Assembly: GCA_018057455.1 (NCBI GenBank)
Contig: JAGPDT010000015.1
Span: 1 to 61,456, forward strand
DNA length: 61,456 bases
Direction of reading: 5' to 3'
Source: Flavobacteriales bacterium
GTDB lineage: Bacteria; Bacteroidota; Bacteroidia; Flavobacteriales_F; PHOS-HE28
The position numbers were made by a program, and so were the translations under genes. The notes below the pieces were generated by a model. The model was given only the letters and a program-made list of their open reading frames with translations. It did not search any database and was not told where the DNA came from. Below, in pieces: positions 1 through 8,466 of this stretch (positions are counted from its first letter, which is position 1; the number at the start of each line of letters is the position of its first letter).

Positions 1-2
1 CG

Positions 3-140
3 GTGATCTTCGGCTTGATCTTCGCCACGTTCCTCACCCTGATCCTGGTGCCGGTGATGCTGCTGATCGTGCAGAAGATCAAGCACCGCAAGCAGTGGAA
101 GAGGCAGATGCGCGAGGCCGCAACAGCCCAAGCCCAGTGA
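3..140 (+). CDS. RND efflux permease, C-terminal end (partial)
   Basis: The reading frame is open from the window edge and gives the last 45 residues of a protein. A hydrophobic helix (ATFLTLILVPVMLLIV) is followed by a short, strongly basic cytoplasmic tail. This is how AcrB/CusA-type resistance-nodulation-division transporters end, with transmembrane helix 12 and the phrase TLxLVPVM. Such permeases export drugs or metals across the inner membrane using the proton gradient and work with a periplasmic adaptor and an outer-membrane channel. The substrate cannot be told from this fragment. A terminator-like hairpin lies 18 bases downstream. Confidence 0.72.
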   Translation: MIFGLIFATFLTLILVPVMLLIVQKIKHRKQWKRQMREAATAQAQ

Positions 141-158
141 CCTTTTGGAGGGAGGACA

Positions 159-190
159 GGGAAGGGCGCACCACATGCGGCGCCCTTCCC
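159..190 (+). terminator. Hairpin after the efflux permease
   Basis: A perfect 11-bp stem (159-169 with 180-190, GC-rich) encloses a 10-base loop just after the permease stop. No T tract follows, so it may slow or protect the 3' end rather than act as a classical intrinsic terminator. Confidence 0.5.
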
Positions 191-255
191 GTACAGGGGC
201 AGGGCAGCAGCCAACCCAGGGGCCCAAGGCTGGCCGATCGGACCCCGCCACCGGC

Positions 256-486
256 CTACCGCCAATAGTTGTTCGCGGCTGCCACGGTCCCGAAGTTGAT
301 CGCGATCACCTGGGATGCCGCTGTAAGGCTGTCCGCGTCGTTGGCATAGTCTTCACGCAGCCTGTCGCGCACTTCGGCCGAAGGCTGTGTGTATTTAACG
401 CCCATGCGTGAGAGTTTGATGGCCAGTTCATAGCCTTCTTGCGGGGTGTTTGTGATCAAGGAGGTAAGCCAAGTATCTGCCATGGA
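256..486 (-). CDS. Hypothetical 76-residue protein
   Basis: An open frame of 76 codons if it starts at the inner ATG (MADTWLTSL); an upstream ATG would add 11 residues. The composition looks like a real soluble protein: mixed charged and hydrophobic residues, an amphipathic N-terminal half (TPQEGYELAIKLSRMG) and an acidic middle (REDYANDADSL). I do not recognise a family. It faces the efflux permease and has no clear -7 box upstream. It could be a short native protein or the remnant of a longer one, because the DNA behind its start (487-1166) carries no credible gene. Confidence 0.4.
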   Translation of the reverse strand, partial: SMADTWLTSLITNTPQEGYELAIKLSRMGVKYTQPSAEVRDRLREDYANDADSLTAASQVIAINFGTVAAANNYWR

Positions 487-1166
487 ATGATGGGATTGTC
501 GCGGACGAACATACAACACCCGGCACAGGCCCCTGGCAAGCTGCCCGACCGTTAAATTTCGTGTTGGCCAGCGGGGTGCATGTGCTTCGTGCGAACTTCA
601 GGCCATCCAGGTTCCACACCATGCCGCTACGAGGGTCCCTCGCATTGTTCCCGTTCATCGCCATGTGGTCATGTGTTTCCCCGGCCGTGGACCGGGCCGG
701 CCAGGCACGGCAAAGCACTCCAGGGGGCCGGCACCATGCCACGGCCCGGCACATGCAGTTGGACACCTTTGATATCACCCAACGCACCTGTGCGCTTTAT
801 GTGGCGCTGCACGCCCATGCGCTGGATGGGTCCATATCCTTCGGCCGGGACCTGAACGAAGTGAACGTGCACTGGAACATGTGCCCTGGCGGGAACATGG
901 TGGCCTGCGCCACGGCGCCCAACACGACCGGGGAACTCGTGCGCACCGGCATACCATGGCCGTACCCACCCCTCACTGGTGCACCAAGGCCAGCCGGCGC
1001 CCGGCACGTTCCGGGTAGCTAACCCGTTGTCGGCGGCCGGTACGGTCCAGTTGGCGATGCAGCTTGCCGCGTTTGGGGCAGTGGCCCATCTACCCGGTGC
1101 CCTCGATGCCTTCAGGTGATTGGCGTCATGCAACGGCCCAAGTGGGGGCTTGGTGGCCTGGCCGTG
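487..1166. other. Gene-poor stretch
   Basis: About 680 bases without a convincing gene. Open frames exist on both strands (for example 561-1022 plus and 669-1133 minus), but their translations are rich in Cys, His, Pro, Arg and Trp and lack any family signature, as expected of non-coding GC-rich DNA. No RNA gene, insertion sequence or strong hairpin was seen. It may be decayed coding DNA. Confidence 0.5.
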
Positions 1167-1595
1167 TTACAGCGTGCGAGGAGATCCGCGGTCCTTTGTC
1201 CCGGTCCTGTTGAAATGCAGGACCTGGCCTGGGGTCATCAGGTGGAATGCATCACGGGTGGTCCAACGGACCTGCGCCGTATCGCTGGCAACGATCAGCA
1301 AGGTGCGATCCAGCTTGTAGTGCCACCGGTGCATTTCGGTTCCTTCGCGGTCCACGATGGTGTACTCTGTTCCGGAGAACCGGTGCAATTGCCTGCCGGT
1401 GTCGACTTCCACAGCCAGGAACACGTTGGCCGCAAGAGCAACTTCTCCACTGGAGGACCCATCCGGATCGATGCGGGTGCACTGCCAGGTGCCGACCAGG
1501 TCGTCTTGTCGTGTCGCCGTTGCCCCCGGGCCTTCGGTGCAAGCCGAAAAGATGATCAGGACCAGCAAGGCACGGAGGAGCTTGAATTTTTCCAT
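1167..1595 (-). CDS. Lipocalin-like lipoprotein
   Basis: 142 residues. The N-terminus is a type II signal peptide: basic MEKFK, hydrophobic LLRALLVLIIF and a lipobox SAC with Cys19 as the lipid-modified residue. The mature part (DLVGTWQCTRIDPDGS, then TEYTIVDREG and HYKLDRTLLIV) has the beta-strand rhythm of the small lipocalin-like proteins common in Bacteroidota, whose usual motif is GxW near the start of the domain. It probably sits in the outer membrane or faces the periplasm. The ligand is unknown. It lies 77 bases after the ybeY stop on the same strand, so it may be read with ybeY or alone. Confidence 0.65.
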   Translation of the reverse strand: MEKFKLLRALLVLIIFSACTEGPGATATRQDDLVGTWQCTRIDPDGSSSGEVALAANVFLAVEVDTGRQLHRFSGTEYTIVDREGTEMHRWHYKLDRTLLIVASDTAQVRWTTRDAFHLMTPGQVLHFNRTGTKDRGSPRTL

Positions 1596-1672
1596 GTGGT
1601 GCTAGGAGCCCATGGCGAGCAGGTAACGGCGGCCCAAAGGGGTGGCCAGAGCCAGGCCGTTCCGCCCGGAAA

Positions 1673-2101
1673 TTACTTGAGCAAGGCCAAGTACTTGTCT
1701 TCCATGCTGCGCATGGCCGCCCGTTTGGCCGTGCTTTTGTCGCTGTGGCCCAGCAGGTGCAGAAGGCCGTGTACCATCACACGGTGCAGTTCATCTTGGG
1801 CGCTGGCTCCGAAGGTGCGGGCGTTGTCGCGGATGCGGTCGTAGCTGATGAGGATGTCCCCCGAGATGCCATTGCCCGTCTGCAGGTCGAAGGTGATCAC
1901 GTCGGTGTACTCATCGTGGCCCAGGTAACGCTGATTGTACGGAAGCAGGGCTTTGTCGGAGAGCAGCACAAAGGTCAGTTCGCCGATGGCATGGCCATGG
2001 TCCGAGGCCACGGTGCGCAGCCATTTACGCAACTGGTCACGCCCACGGAAGGCGTTGGTGACATCAATGGCCTTGAACGCGATGATGCCGCCCCGAGCCA
2101 T
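1673..2101 (-). CDS. ybeY: Endoribonuclease YbeY (rRNA maturation)
   Basis: 142 residues, the usual length of this family. YbeY is a metal-dependent single-strand endoribonuclease needed for 16S rRNA 3'-end maturation and 70S ribosome quality control in the cytoplasm. The metal motif is near the C-terminus, HGLLHLLGHSDKS, with His111 and His115. The canonical third histidine (HxxxHxxxxxH) is replaced by Asp121, a variant I believe is usual in Bacteroidota. The fold is supported by LGHDEYTDVITFDL and GDILISYDRIR. The start lies 3 bases after the RsbW-like gene stop, so the two are cotranscribed. Confidence 0.93.
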   Translation of the reverse strand: MARGGIIAFKAIDVTNAFRGRDQLRKWLRTVASDHGHAIGELTFVLLSDKALLPYNQRYLGHDEYTDVITFDLQTGNGISGDILISYDRIRDNARTFGASAQDELHRVMVHGLLHLLGHSDKSTAKRAAMRSMEDKYLALLK

Positions 2102-2104
2102 GCG

Positions 2105-2542
2105 TTATCCGTTGACGGGCTTCAGGCTGAATGTGAGGGTCACCGCGGCGCCATTGTCGGCGAAGGACACTGCATCCGAGAGGGCGCGCATGAGGAACAC
2201 GCCGCGGCCGTGGGGCTTTTCGATGTTCTGCGGGTCGGTGGGGTCGGGCAGGTGCTCGTGGTCGAAGCCGGGGCCCTCGTCGCTCACCCTGAAGGACACC
2301 TTGTCGCCTTGGGCGGCGTAGCCGAGCTCCACTTTTTTGGCCGGGTCCAAGCCATTGCCATGGTGGATGGCATTGTTCACGGCCTCGGTGAGGGCGATCA
2401 GGATGTTCCCGTAGAGGGATTCCGGCACATTGTACTTGGCGCACACCTCATCAATGAGCTTTTCGGCCAATGCGATGTTCTCCGCTTGGGCCGGGAATTC
2501 GATGCGCTGGATGAAGTGGACGTCCTCGGTTAGTGCTCCCAT
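2105..2542 (-). CDS. RsbW-like ATP-binding protein (HATPase_c_2)
   Basis: 145 residues forming a single GHKL ATPase domain. Visible motifs are the N-box ALTEAVNNAIHHGN, the G1 box DEGPGFD and the G2 box GRGVFLMRALSD. This matches the anti-sigma-factor/serine kinase family (RsbW, SpoIIAB). Such proteins bind ATP and hold a sigma factor or phosphorylate an antagonist. No sigma factor or STAS antagonist gene is next to it here, so its partner is unknown. It sits between the DUF4175 gene and ybeY with gaps of 9 and 3 bases. The order DUF4175-RsbW-ybeY is, to my knowledge, repeated in other Bacteroidota. Confidence 0.88.
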   Translation of the reverse strand: MGALTEDVHFIQRIEFPAQAENIALAEKLIDEVCAKYNVPESLYGNILIALTEAVNNAIHHGNGLDPAKKVELGYAAQGDKVSFRVSDEGPGFDHEHLPDPTDPQNIEKPHGRGVFLMRALSDAVSFADNGAAVTLTFSLKPVNG

Positions 2543-2551
2543 GGTCAGTGG

Positions 2552-5500
2552 TCAGGGTCGGCCAAAAGTATCGAAATACTGATCCACCCTGGCTTTGTAG
2601 TACGGTTTAAGGCCGGGTGGCACGGTGCGCAGCAGTTCAGCTTCGCGCAATTTGTCCCGTTGGTAGTTGAAGAAACGTGCTGGATCGGGATGGTCCCGGT
2701 CCTGGCCGGGGGTGCTTTCCCGCTTGGGGTCCAGCTCACGTTCGCGCTCGGCCTTCTCGGCTTCCAGGAGCCGGGTCATGATGTCCTGTTGCCTGCGGAT
2801 GGATTCCGGTGTAAGGTTCTTGTTCACGATGTCCTTTTCGTTCTGTTCCATCTGTTCGGCCAGCTTCTGCAGGCCGTTGCCCGCGCCTGAGCCATCCTTG
2901 TTCAGCTCCTGTGCGATGCGTTGCATTTCCTGGCGCAAGGCGGCTTGTTGTGCGGCCAGCTGGGCCAATTGCTGGCTCATGCCCGGTCCGGTGCCGCCCG
3001 GGTTCTTGTCACCGGGCTTGTCACCGGGCTTTTTGCCCTTTTCCAGGGCTTTCCGCATTTCCTCCAGTTGTTTGGACAGCGCTTCCTGCTGGCTGCGCAC
3101 CTGTTGCATCTTCTTGCTTTGCCCGGGGCTGCTGCCGGCACCACCGGGCTTGTTGCAGCTGCCTTTGCCGGGCATGCCATTGGCCTGCTGCTGCATTTGC
3201 TGCAGCGCCTCGTCCAGCATCAGTGCCAGGTTGTTCAAGGAGGTCATGGCCCGCTGCTGCTTGTCCGCGGCCTTGGGCCGTTCGCTGGCGTTGGCACGCG
3301 CTTCGGCCAGGTGGGCCAAGGCTTGGTCCATGTTCTCGTTCACCAGGTTCATCTCCCGGTTCACCAAGGCCTGCAGTTGGGGGACCCGCTTGCTGAGGGC
3401 GAAGAGGGAGTCTTCCACGATGCGGGCATCATCGCGCAGTTTTTTCTGCTGCCTGCCGATGTCCACCAGGCGGGGGTCGCGTACGGCGGTGGCCTCCAAG
3501 GTGTTCATGTTGGCTTCTTGGTCGAAGCTCAGTTGCAGGATGTTCTCCAGCAATTGGCGCAGGGCGTCCATGTCCTCCGCGCTTTGTTCCTGCTGGCCTT
3601 GCTGCATGCTGTTGCGCATGTCCATGGCCAGTTGCTGCATTTGATCCCCGGCTTTCTGCTGGCTGTCGCTGGCCTTTTTGTTCTGTTTTTTCTCCAGCTG
3701 TTCGCTGCTGTTCTGCTGTTGTTCACCGATGTTCTTTTCCTGTTCCTCCGTTCTGGGCAGGTCCAGGGGGCGCTCGAGGGCTTGGTTCTTCTTGGCCAGG
3801 GAATCCAATTGGTCGCGTACGTCCTTGAATTCCTTGTTCAGTTCATCCTGCTTTTCCTTCAGGTCTTCTTGCCCAGTGGAGCCTTCCTTGGTCTGCTCAC
3901 TGAGCTTTCGTTGTTCTTCCGCGAGCTTGTCCAGCTGGGCGGCAATGTCCTCGGCTTTTTGCTCCACCTCCAGCTGCTTGAACTGTTCCAAGGCGCGGTC
4001 CAGTTCCTTCTCCATGTCCTCTTGGCTGAGCTTCAAGTCCTGCATGTGCTCCTGCAACTGCTCCTTGTCGATCTTTTCGAGCATTTCCTGTACCTGCCGG
4101 TAGAGTTCCTTCATCTGCTCGCTGAGCACGTTCTCGAAGAGTTCCTGCACCTGCTGCTGTTTCTGCAGGATCCGCTCATCGGCCTCCTTGTAGCCCTGCT
4201 GCTCCTGTTGTGTTTGTTTCAGTTGGTCGGTGGCCTGCTGTACTTGCTGTTGCAGTTGTTGCTGGCGGTCCAGGATGTTCTGCAGCTTTTGTTTGTCCTG
4301 CCAGTTCAGCTCTTTTTTATCCTGCACGTCCCGGCGCATCTTCTCCAGGTCGCGTTGCAGGTCCTGGGCTTGTTGAATGCTTTCGCGGAGCTCTTCCTTG
4401 ATGGCCTCACCCTGGCGGTCCTGTTTGGCGGCGAGTTCTTTCAGGGTAGGTGCCTCGAAGGTGTGCACGGCGCTGCGGGTGCTCTTGCTGCCGTTCACCC
4501 CGTCGTTGTCCCACACCTCGAACCAGTACTCCAGCTTGTCGCCGGGGAGCATGCGCAGTTGGCCGAGGTCCTCGAAGTGGAAGAAGCCTTGGCGGCTGGT
4601 GCCGGGTTGAATGCCGATGACCTTGGTGCGCTCGCGCTGGTCGGCCGCAATGCTGTCACCGCCGCCGGTGAAGCGGTAGTGGAAGGCCAAGCGCTTGAAT
4701 CCGTGGTCGTCACCGATATCGCCTTTGAAATAGAGGCGTCGCGGGGTGAGGCTGTCGGCCTTTTCCTCCACGGCGATGGTGGGGTACAGGTCGGGCACGA
4801 CCTCCACGCGGTACTGGGCCGGGGCTTGGGCTTGGCGCTGGCCATGGGCTGCCACCAAGGTGTAGGTGGCACCGCGCAGGAAGCGGCGGGAGGCGCTGAA
4901 GCGCTGGCCGCCGGGTTGCTGGGGTGCCAGGTTGTAGGTGGTGTCTTCAAAAGCCATGGCCAGCCGGTCGGCGCTGCGGGTTTCGGCGGTCCACGTGATG
5001 CGCGTGCCGGCCGGAACGGTGATGTCGCCGGTGTTGTTGGTCACGGCGTTCTTCAGCCCGAGATACGGCGGGTAGGCCATGGCCACGGTAAGCCCCAGCA
5101 GGGCCGGATTGGCTTCGGTGGCCAAATGGAGCAGGCCGCTGTGGAAACCATCGGCCCCGAGGCGGAAGTCCACCGGTTGTTGCACGTTGCGGAAGCGGTG
5201 CGAGAAGCGTGATCCATCCTGCCGGACCAGGGGGATCCGCCGGGTGCCCATTTCAAGGAAGACCTGCTGGGGCAGTTCCGTGCCGCGCATTTCAACCAGC
5301 AGTTCGAGATCCTCGTTTTCGGGCACGGTGAGGGACTTGTTCAGCACCACGAATTGGAACGGTGCCTCGGGCAGGAATTCGGTGCCATGTGCGAGCAGGC
5401 GCTTGGTGGGCGCGGTGATCATGCTCGGTGCGGCGAACAGCAGCAACAGCAGCACGCTCACCGGCGGCAGGGCATAGCGCAGGTAGCGGCGGTTGAGCCG

Positions 5501-5953
5501 CAGATCGATGGCCTGCGCAAAGGGGACTGGCGAAAGCTCCCGGCTGCGCTGGGCGATGCTGGCTTCAATGAGTGCGCGTTGGTCCGGGTTCTGTGCGGCC
5601 TGGTCCCGCAGTTGCAGGGTGTTGAGCAGCTTGTCCTTCACTTGGGCAAAGTGGCTGCCCACAATGGCGGCAGCCTGTTCATGGCTGATCAGTCGCCCCA
5701 TCCGGAAAAGTTTGACCATGGGCAGGACGATCAAGCGGACCACCACCACGGCGCTGGCCATGGCCAAGGCCCAGAACAAGGCCGTGCGCACCCCGGTGCC
5801 AAAGCGGCCGAAGTATTCGCCCAGCGAGGCCACCAGGAAGAAGAGCACGACCAGCCCCGTACTGTACAAGGCCCCGCGGATCAGGCGGTCCTTGTAGTAC
5901 TTGCGGATGAAGCCGTCCAGCTTTTGGATGAGCAGTGCGTAGTCCGAGGCCAT
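2552..5953 (-). CDS. DUF4175-family giant membrane coiled-coil protein
   Basis: 1133 residues from the inner start MASDYALLIQ; the open frame reaches to 6070, but the extra residues look non-coding. The N-terminus has hydrophobic helices near residues 26-46 and 60-85 and another near 160-175. A beta-rich region follows, with phrases such as LTVPENEDLELLVEMRGTE. From about residue 500 there is a very long Gln/Glu/Lys-rich coiled coil (QQQLQQQVQQATDQLKQTQ and similar), then low-complexity linkers (PGDKPGDKNPGG). The family name is DUF4175 (PF13779) and its function is not known; the architecture suggests a membrane-anchored scaffold. It is the first gene of a unit with the RsbW-like ATPase and ybeY, and is divergent from the DUF748 gene. 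Confidence 0.85.
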   Translation of the reverse strand: MASDYALLIQKLDGFIRKYYKDRLIRGALYSTGLVVLFFLVASLGEYFGRFGTGVRTALFWALAMASAVVVVRLIVLPMVKLFRMGRLISHEQAAAIVGSHFAQVKDKLLNTLQLRDQAAQNPDQRALIEASIAQRSRELSPVPFAQAIDLRLNRRYLRYALPPVSVLLLLLFAAPSMITAPTKRLLAHGTEFLPEAPFQFVVLNKSLTVPENEDLELLVEMRGTELPQQVFLEMGTRRIPLVRQDGSRFSHRFRNVQQPVDFRLGADGFHSGLLHLATEANPALLGLTVAMAYPPYLGLKNAVTNNTGDITVPAGTRITWTAETRSADRLAMAFEDTTYNLAPQQPGGQRFSASRRFLRGATYTLVAAHGQRQAQAPAQYRVEVVPDLYPTIAVEEKADSLTPRRLYFKGDIGDDHGFKRLAFHYRFTGGGDSIAADQRERTKVIGIQPGTSRQGFFHFEDLGQLRMLPGDKLEYWFEVWDNDGVNGSKSTRSAVHTFEAPTLKELAAKQDRQGEAIKEELRESIQQAQDLQRDLEKMRRDVQDKKELNWQDKQKLQNILDRQQQLQQQVQQATDQLKQTQQEQQGYKEADERILQKQQQVQELFENVLSEQMKELYRQVQEMLEKIDKEQLQEHMQDLKLSQEDMEKELDRALEQFKQLEVEQKAEDIAAQLDKLAEEQRKLSEQTKEGSTGQEDLKEKQDELNKEFKDVRDQLDSLAKKNQALERPLDLPRTEEQEKNIGEQQQNSSEQLEKKQNKKASDSQQKAGDQMQQLAMDMRNSMQQGQQEQSAEDMDALRQLLENILQLSFDQEANMNTLEATAVRDPRLVDIGRQQKKLRDDARIVEDSLFALSKRVPQLQALVNREMNLVNENMDQALAHLAEARANASERPKAADKQQRAMTSLNNLALMLDEALQQMQQQANGMPGKGSCNKPGGAGSSPGQSKKMQQVRSQQEALSKQLEEMRKALEKGKKPGDKPGDKNPGGTGPGMSQQLAQLAAQQAALRQEMQRIAQELNKDGSGAGNGLQKLAEQMEQNEKDIVNKNLTPESIRRQQDIMTRLLEAEKAERERELDPKRESTPGQDRDHPDPARFFNYQRDKLREAELLRTVPPGLKPYYKARVDQYFDTFGRP

Positions 5954-6136
5954 GGATACGGGAGGAGGTTCTCCCCAACGGGCAACTCCCCCGGGAATTG
6001 TCCGAAAGGTACTCCAACGCCGCATATGCCGTGCCGGGTTGCAGGTGTTCTGAAGTGGGCCACAGGGCAACGGCGGACCGGTTGAAGCACGCGCACAATT
6101 TGTTCAAGGCAACCGGCCATGCCCACATTTGCATCC

Positions 6137-8416
6137 ATGGCCAAGGACATAACGCCCCGGCGGAAAGGAAAGATGCGGCGCCTCTTGTTGCTGGCGGCCG
6201 TTGCGGTGCTGGTGCTCTTGGGCACGTTTGCTTTTTTACTGCCGTACTTGTTGAAACACCACATAGAACAGCACAGCGAGGAGTGGATCGGCAGGCGCGT
6301 GACCATCGACCACATCGTGCTCAACCCGTTCACCTTCACGTATGCCGTGAACGGTGTGCGGTGCCTTGAGCCGGGCAGCACCGAGGTCTTCGTAAGTTGG
6401 AAGGAGATCTCGGTGAAGTGCGACCTATGGAGCGGGTTCCTGGAGCACCACTGGCGTTTCCGGCAGTTGCGCATCCGGGACCCGTACATCCAAGTGTTCC
6501 AGGAAGGCGACCGGTTCAATTTCAGCGACCTGATCGAGCTTGGTGCTTCCGGCACGGCCACCAACCCCGCGGAACAGGGGACCACCCGGTTCAGCATGGA
6601 GAACATCCAGCTCAGCGGTGGGCGGATACGCTATGCGGGCGACCTGCTCAAGTCGCCGATCGGCATTTCGGACCTGGAGGCCAATTGCACCCGCATCACC
6701 TCGGACAATGCACGGATGGATTTCGACCTGCACTTCACCATCGATGGAGGCGGCGAAGCGGGTGGCCGATTCATGATCGATACGGACCGTAGCCTGTACG
6801 CCGTGCATGCCGACATCCAGTCCTTCGCCTTGGCGCCGTTGTTGCCCTACCTCCAGGACTTTCTGCACACCACGGAGCTGCGTGGAGACCTGGACCTGGC
6901 ATTGGACCTGGAAGACAGTTGGGCCGATACCGCGGCCTTGGCCGCCAAAGGCAGCCTCGTGCTCAACCAGCTGGCCATCACCGATGGTGCCGGCAACAGC
7001 CTGATCGGACTGCAACAAGGCCGGGTGGTCCTGGACACGCTCAACGCCAAGGACCAGCTGTTCAAGCTGGGCCTCATGCGGGTGGACGGCTTCTCCACGC
7101 GCTACCAACAATGGGCGGACGGCAGCAACACATGGACCAAGGCGCTGAAGCTGGACACCACCACCACGGCTGAAGGCTCCATGGCCACGCTGGATGCCGA
7201 ACCAGGAAATGTCTTCCTGCTCTTGGCGGATTACATCCGCTTGCTGGGCCAGGAGTTCGTGGCCAACCAATACACGGCCGACAGCGTTTCCGTGGTGAAC
7301 GCCAGCGTCGAGTTCGAGGACTTCACCCCGGAGCAACCCGTCCGTTTCCTGTTGGACCAACTGGCCATCCGGAGCAGCCGCATTTCCACCGCCACCGGCA
7401 CGGCCGACTTCACGCTTTCCACCCGGCTCAACGGCAGGGGTAGCCTCAACAGCACCTTCCGGTTCGATCCGAAGAACTTCCACAACGTGGTGGCCGCTGC
7501 AACGGTCAAGGACCTGTACTTGCCCCATTTGGATGGGTACAGCCGCTGGTACGCCGCGCATCCGCTCACCTCAGGCATCCTCGGGTACGCGGGCACCACC
7601 AGCATCCAAGACGGGCGGATCGACAGCCGGAACCATCTGTGGGTGGACAACCTGCGCTTCGGGAAGCAGACCGCCGTACACGACACGGGCATCCATGTGC
7701 TGCCCTTGCGCCTAGGGACCGCACTGCTGCGTGATGTGCATGGTATGATCGACCTGGACATCCCCGTGAGGGGTGACCTCAACGACCCCGCGTTCAAGCC
7801 TTGGCCCATTGTGTGGAAAGTGATGAAGAACCTGGTGGTGAAAGCAGTGGCAGCACCGGTTAGGCTCGTGGGTGGCATGCTCGGCGACAACGACGAGGGC
7901 GGCAGCGAGGAGGTGCGGTTCCCAAGCCTTGGCACCGCGCTGGGCAAGGAACAGTGCCGTGCGTTGGATGCCTTGGCCTTGCTGCTCAAGGAAAAGCCTG
8001 AGTTGCGCGTGGCCATGGTGCCCCTTGCGGAATTGAAACAGGAAACGGAGAACTGGGCGGCCTGGAAGATGAAACAGGCATACCTGGGCCTGCAAGCACC
8101 GTTGACCGCCACGGACAGCCTGCGCTTGGAAGAACTCAGCATGCGCGATAGCAGCTTCGCCGCATTCCTGAACACCAAGGTGGCGATCGCCGGCGGTGCC
8201 TCCGAACGTGAACGATGCCTCTTGGCAGTGGGCGCGGAACCGGCCCGACAGGCCGTGGGAGCATTGGAAGAGCAACGGCAACAAGTGCTGCGCGCGTACT
8301 TGGAGCGGGCCGGTGTACCGCAGGACCGCATGACCTTCCGCGCTGGAACAGTGGACGAACTTGCCGGCCGTACCGGAGCTCCCGGTTTCCGGTTCGTGGT
8401 GGATGTGGGCGGGTAG
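6137..8416 (+). CDS. DUF748 / AsmA-like envelope protein
   Basis: 759 residues from the second in-frame ATG (MAKDITPRRKG), which leaves a basic head followed by one membrane helix (LLLLAAVAVLVLLGTFAFLL). The rest is exported and beta-rich, with the N-terminal signature RRVTIDHIVLNPFTFTYAVN and later GTADFTLSTRLNGRGSL. This is the pattern of DUF748, a relative of AsmA and other bridge-like proteins that line the periplasm and are linked to lipid or outer-membrane transport. The C-terminal 150 residues (LALLLKEKPELRVAMVPLAE) resemble the region that follows the repeats in other DUF748 proteins. It is divergent from the DUF4175 gene and convergent with the flippase. Confidence 0.8.
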   Translation: MAKDITPRRKGKMRRLLLLAAVAVLVLLGTFAFLLPYLLKHHIEQHSEEWIGRRVTIDHIVLNPFTFTYAVNGVRCLEPGSTEVFVSWKEISVKCDLWSGFLEHHWRFRQLRIRDPYIQVFQEGDRFNFSDLIELGASGTATNPAEQGTTRFSMENIQLSGGRIRYAGDLLKSPIGISDLEANCTRITSDNARMDFDLHFTIDGGGEAGGRFMIDTDRSLYAVHADIQSFALAPLLPYLQDFLHTTELRGDLDLALDLEDSWADTAALAAKGSLVLNQLAITDGAGNSLIGLQQGRVVLDTLNAKDQLFKLGLMRVDGFSTRYQQWADGSNTWTKALKLDTTTTAEGSMATLDAEPGNVFLLLADYIRLLGQEFVANQYTADSVSVVNASVEFEDFTPEQPVRFLLDQLAIRSSRISTATGTADFTLSTRLNGRGSLNSTFRFDPKNFHNVVAAATVKDLYLPHLDGYSRWYAAHPLTSGILGYAGTTSIQDGRIDSRNHLWVDNLRFGKQTAVHDTGIHVLPLRLGTALLRDVHGMIDLDIPVRGDLNDPAFKPWPIVWKVMKNLVVKAVAAPVRLVGGMLGDNDEGGSEEVRFPSLGTALGKEQCRALDALALLLKEKPELRVAMVPLAELKQETENWAAWKMKQAYLGLQAPLTATDSLRLEELSMRDSSFAAFLNTKVAIAGGASERERCLLAVGAEPARQAVGALEEQRQQVLRAYLERAGVPQDRMTFRAGTVDELAGRTGAPGFRFVVDVGG

Positions 8417-8466
8417 TTCCCGGATTCCTTGCGGTGTGCCCCAAGACTATGGTCGATCGTGGGCGA

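Noticed and set aside
561-1022. 153-codon frame that might be a protein gene
   Set aside because: Composition (Cys, His, Arg, Pro, Trp) and lack of motifs match non-coding GC-rich DNA.
2921-5212. 763-codon open frame on the plus strand
   Set aside because: It is the antisense of the DUF4175 coiled-coil gene; its Leu/Val/Gln-rich translation simply mirrors that gene's codons.
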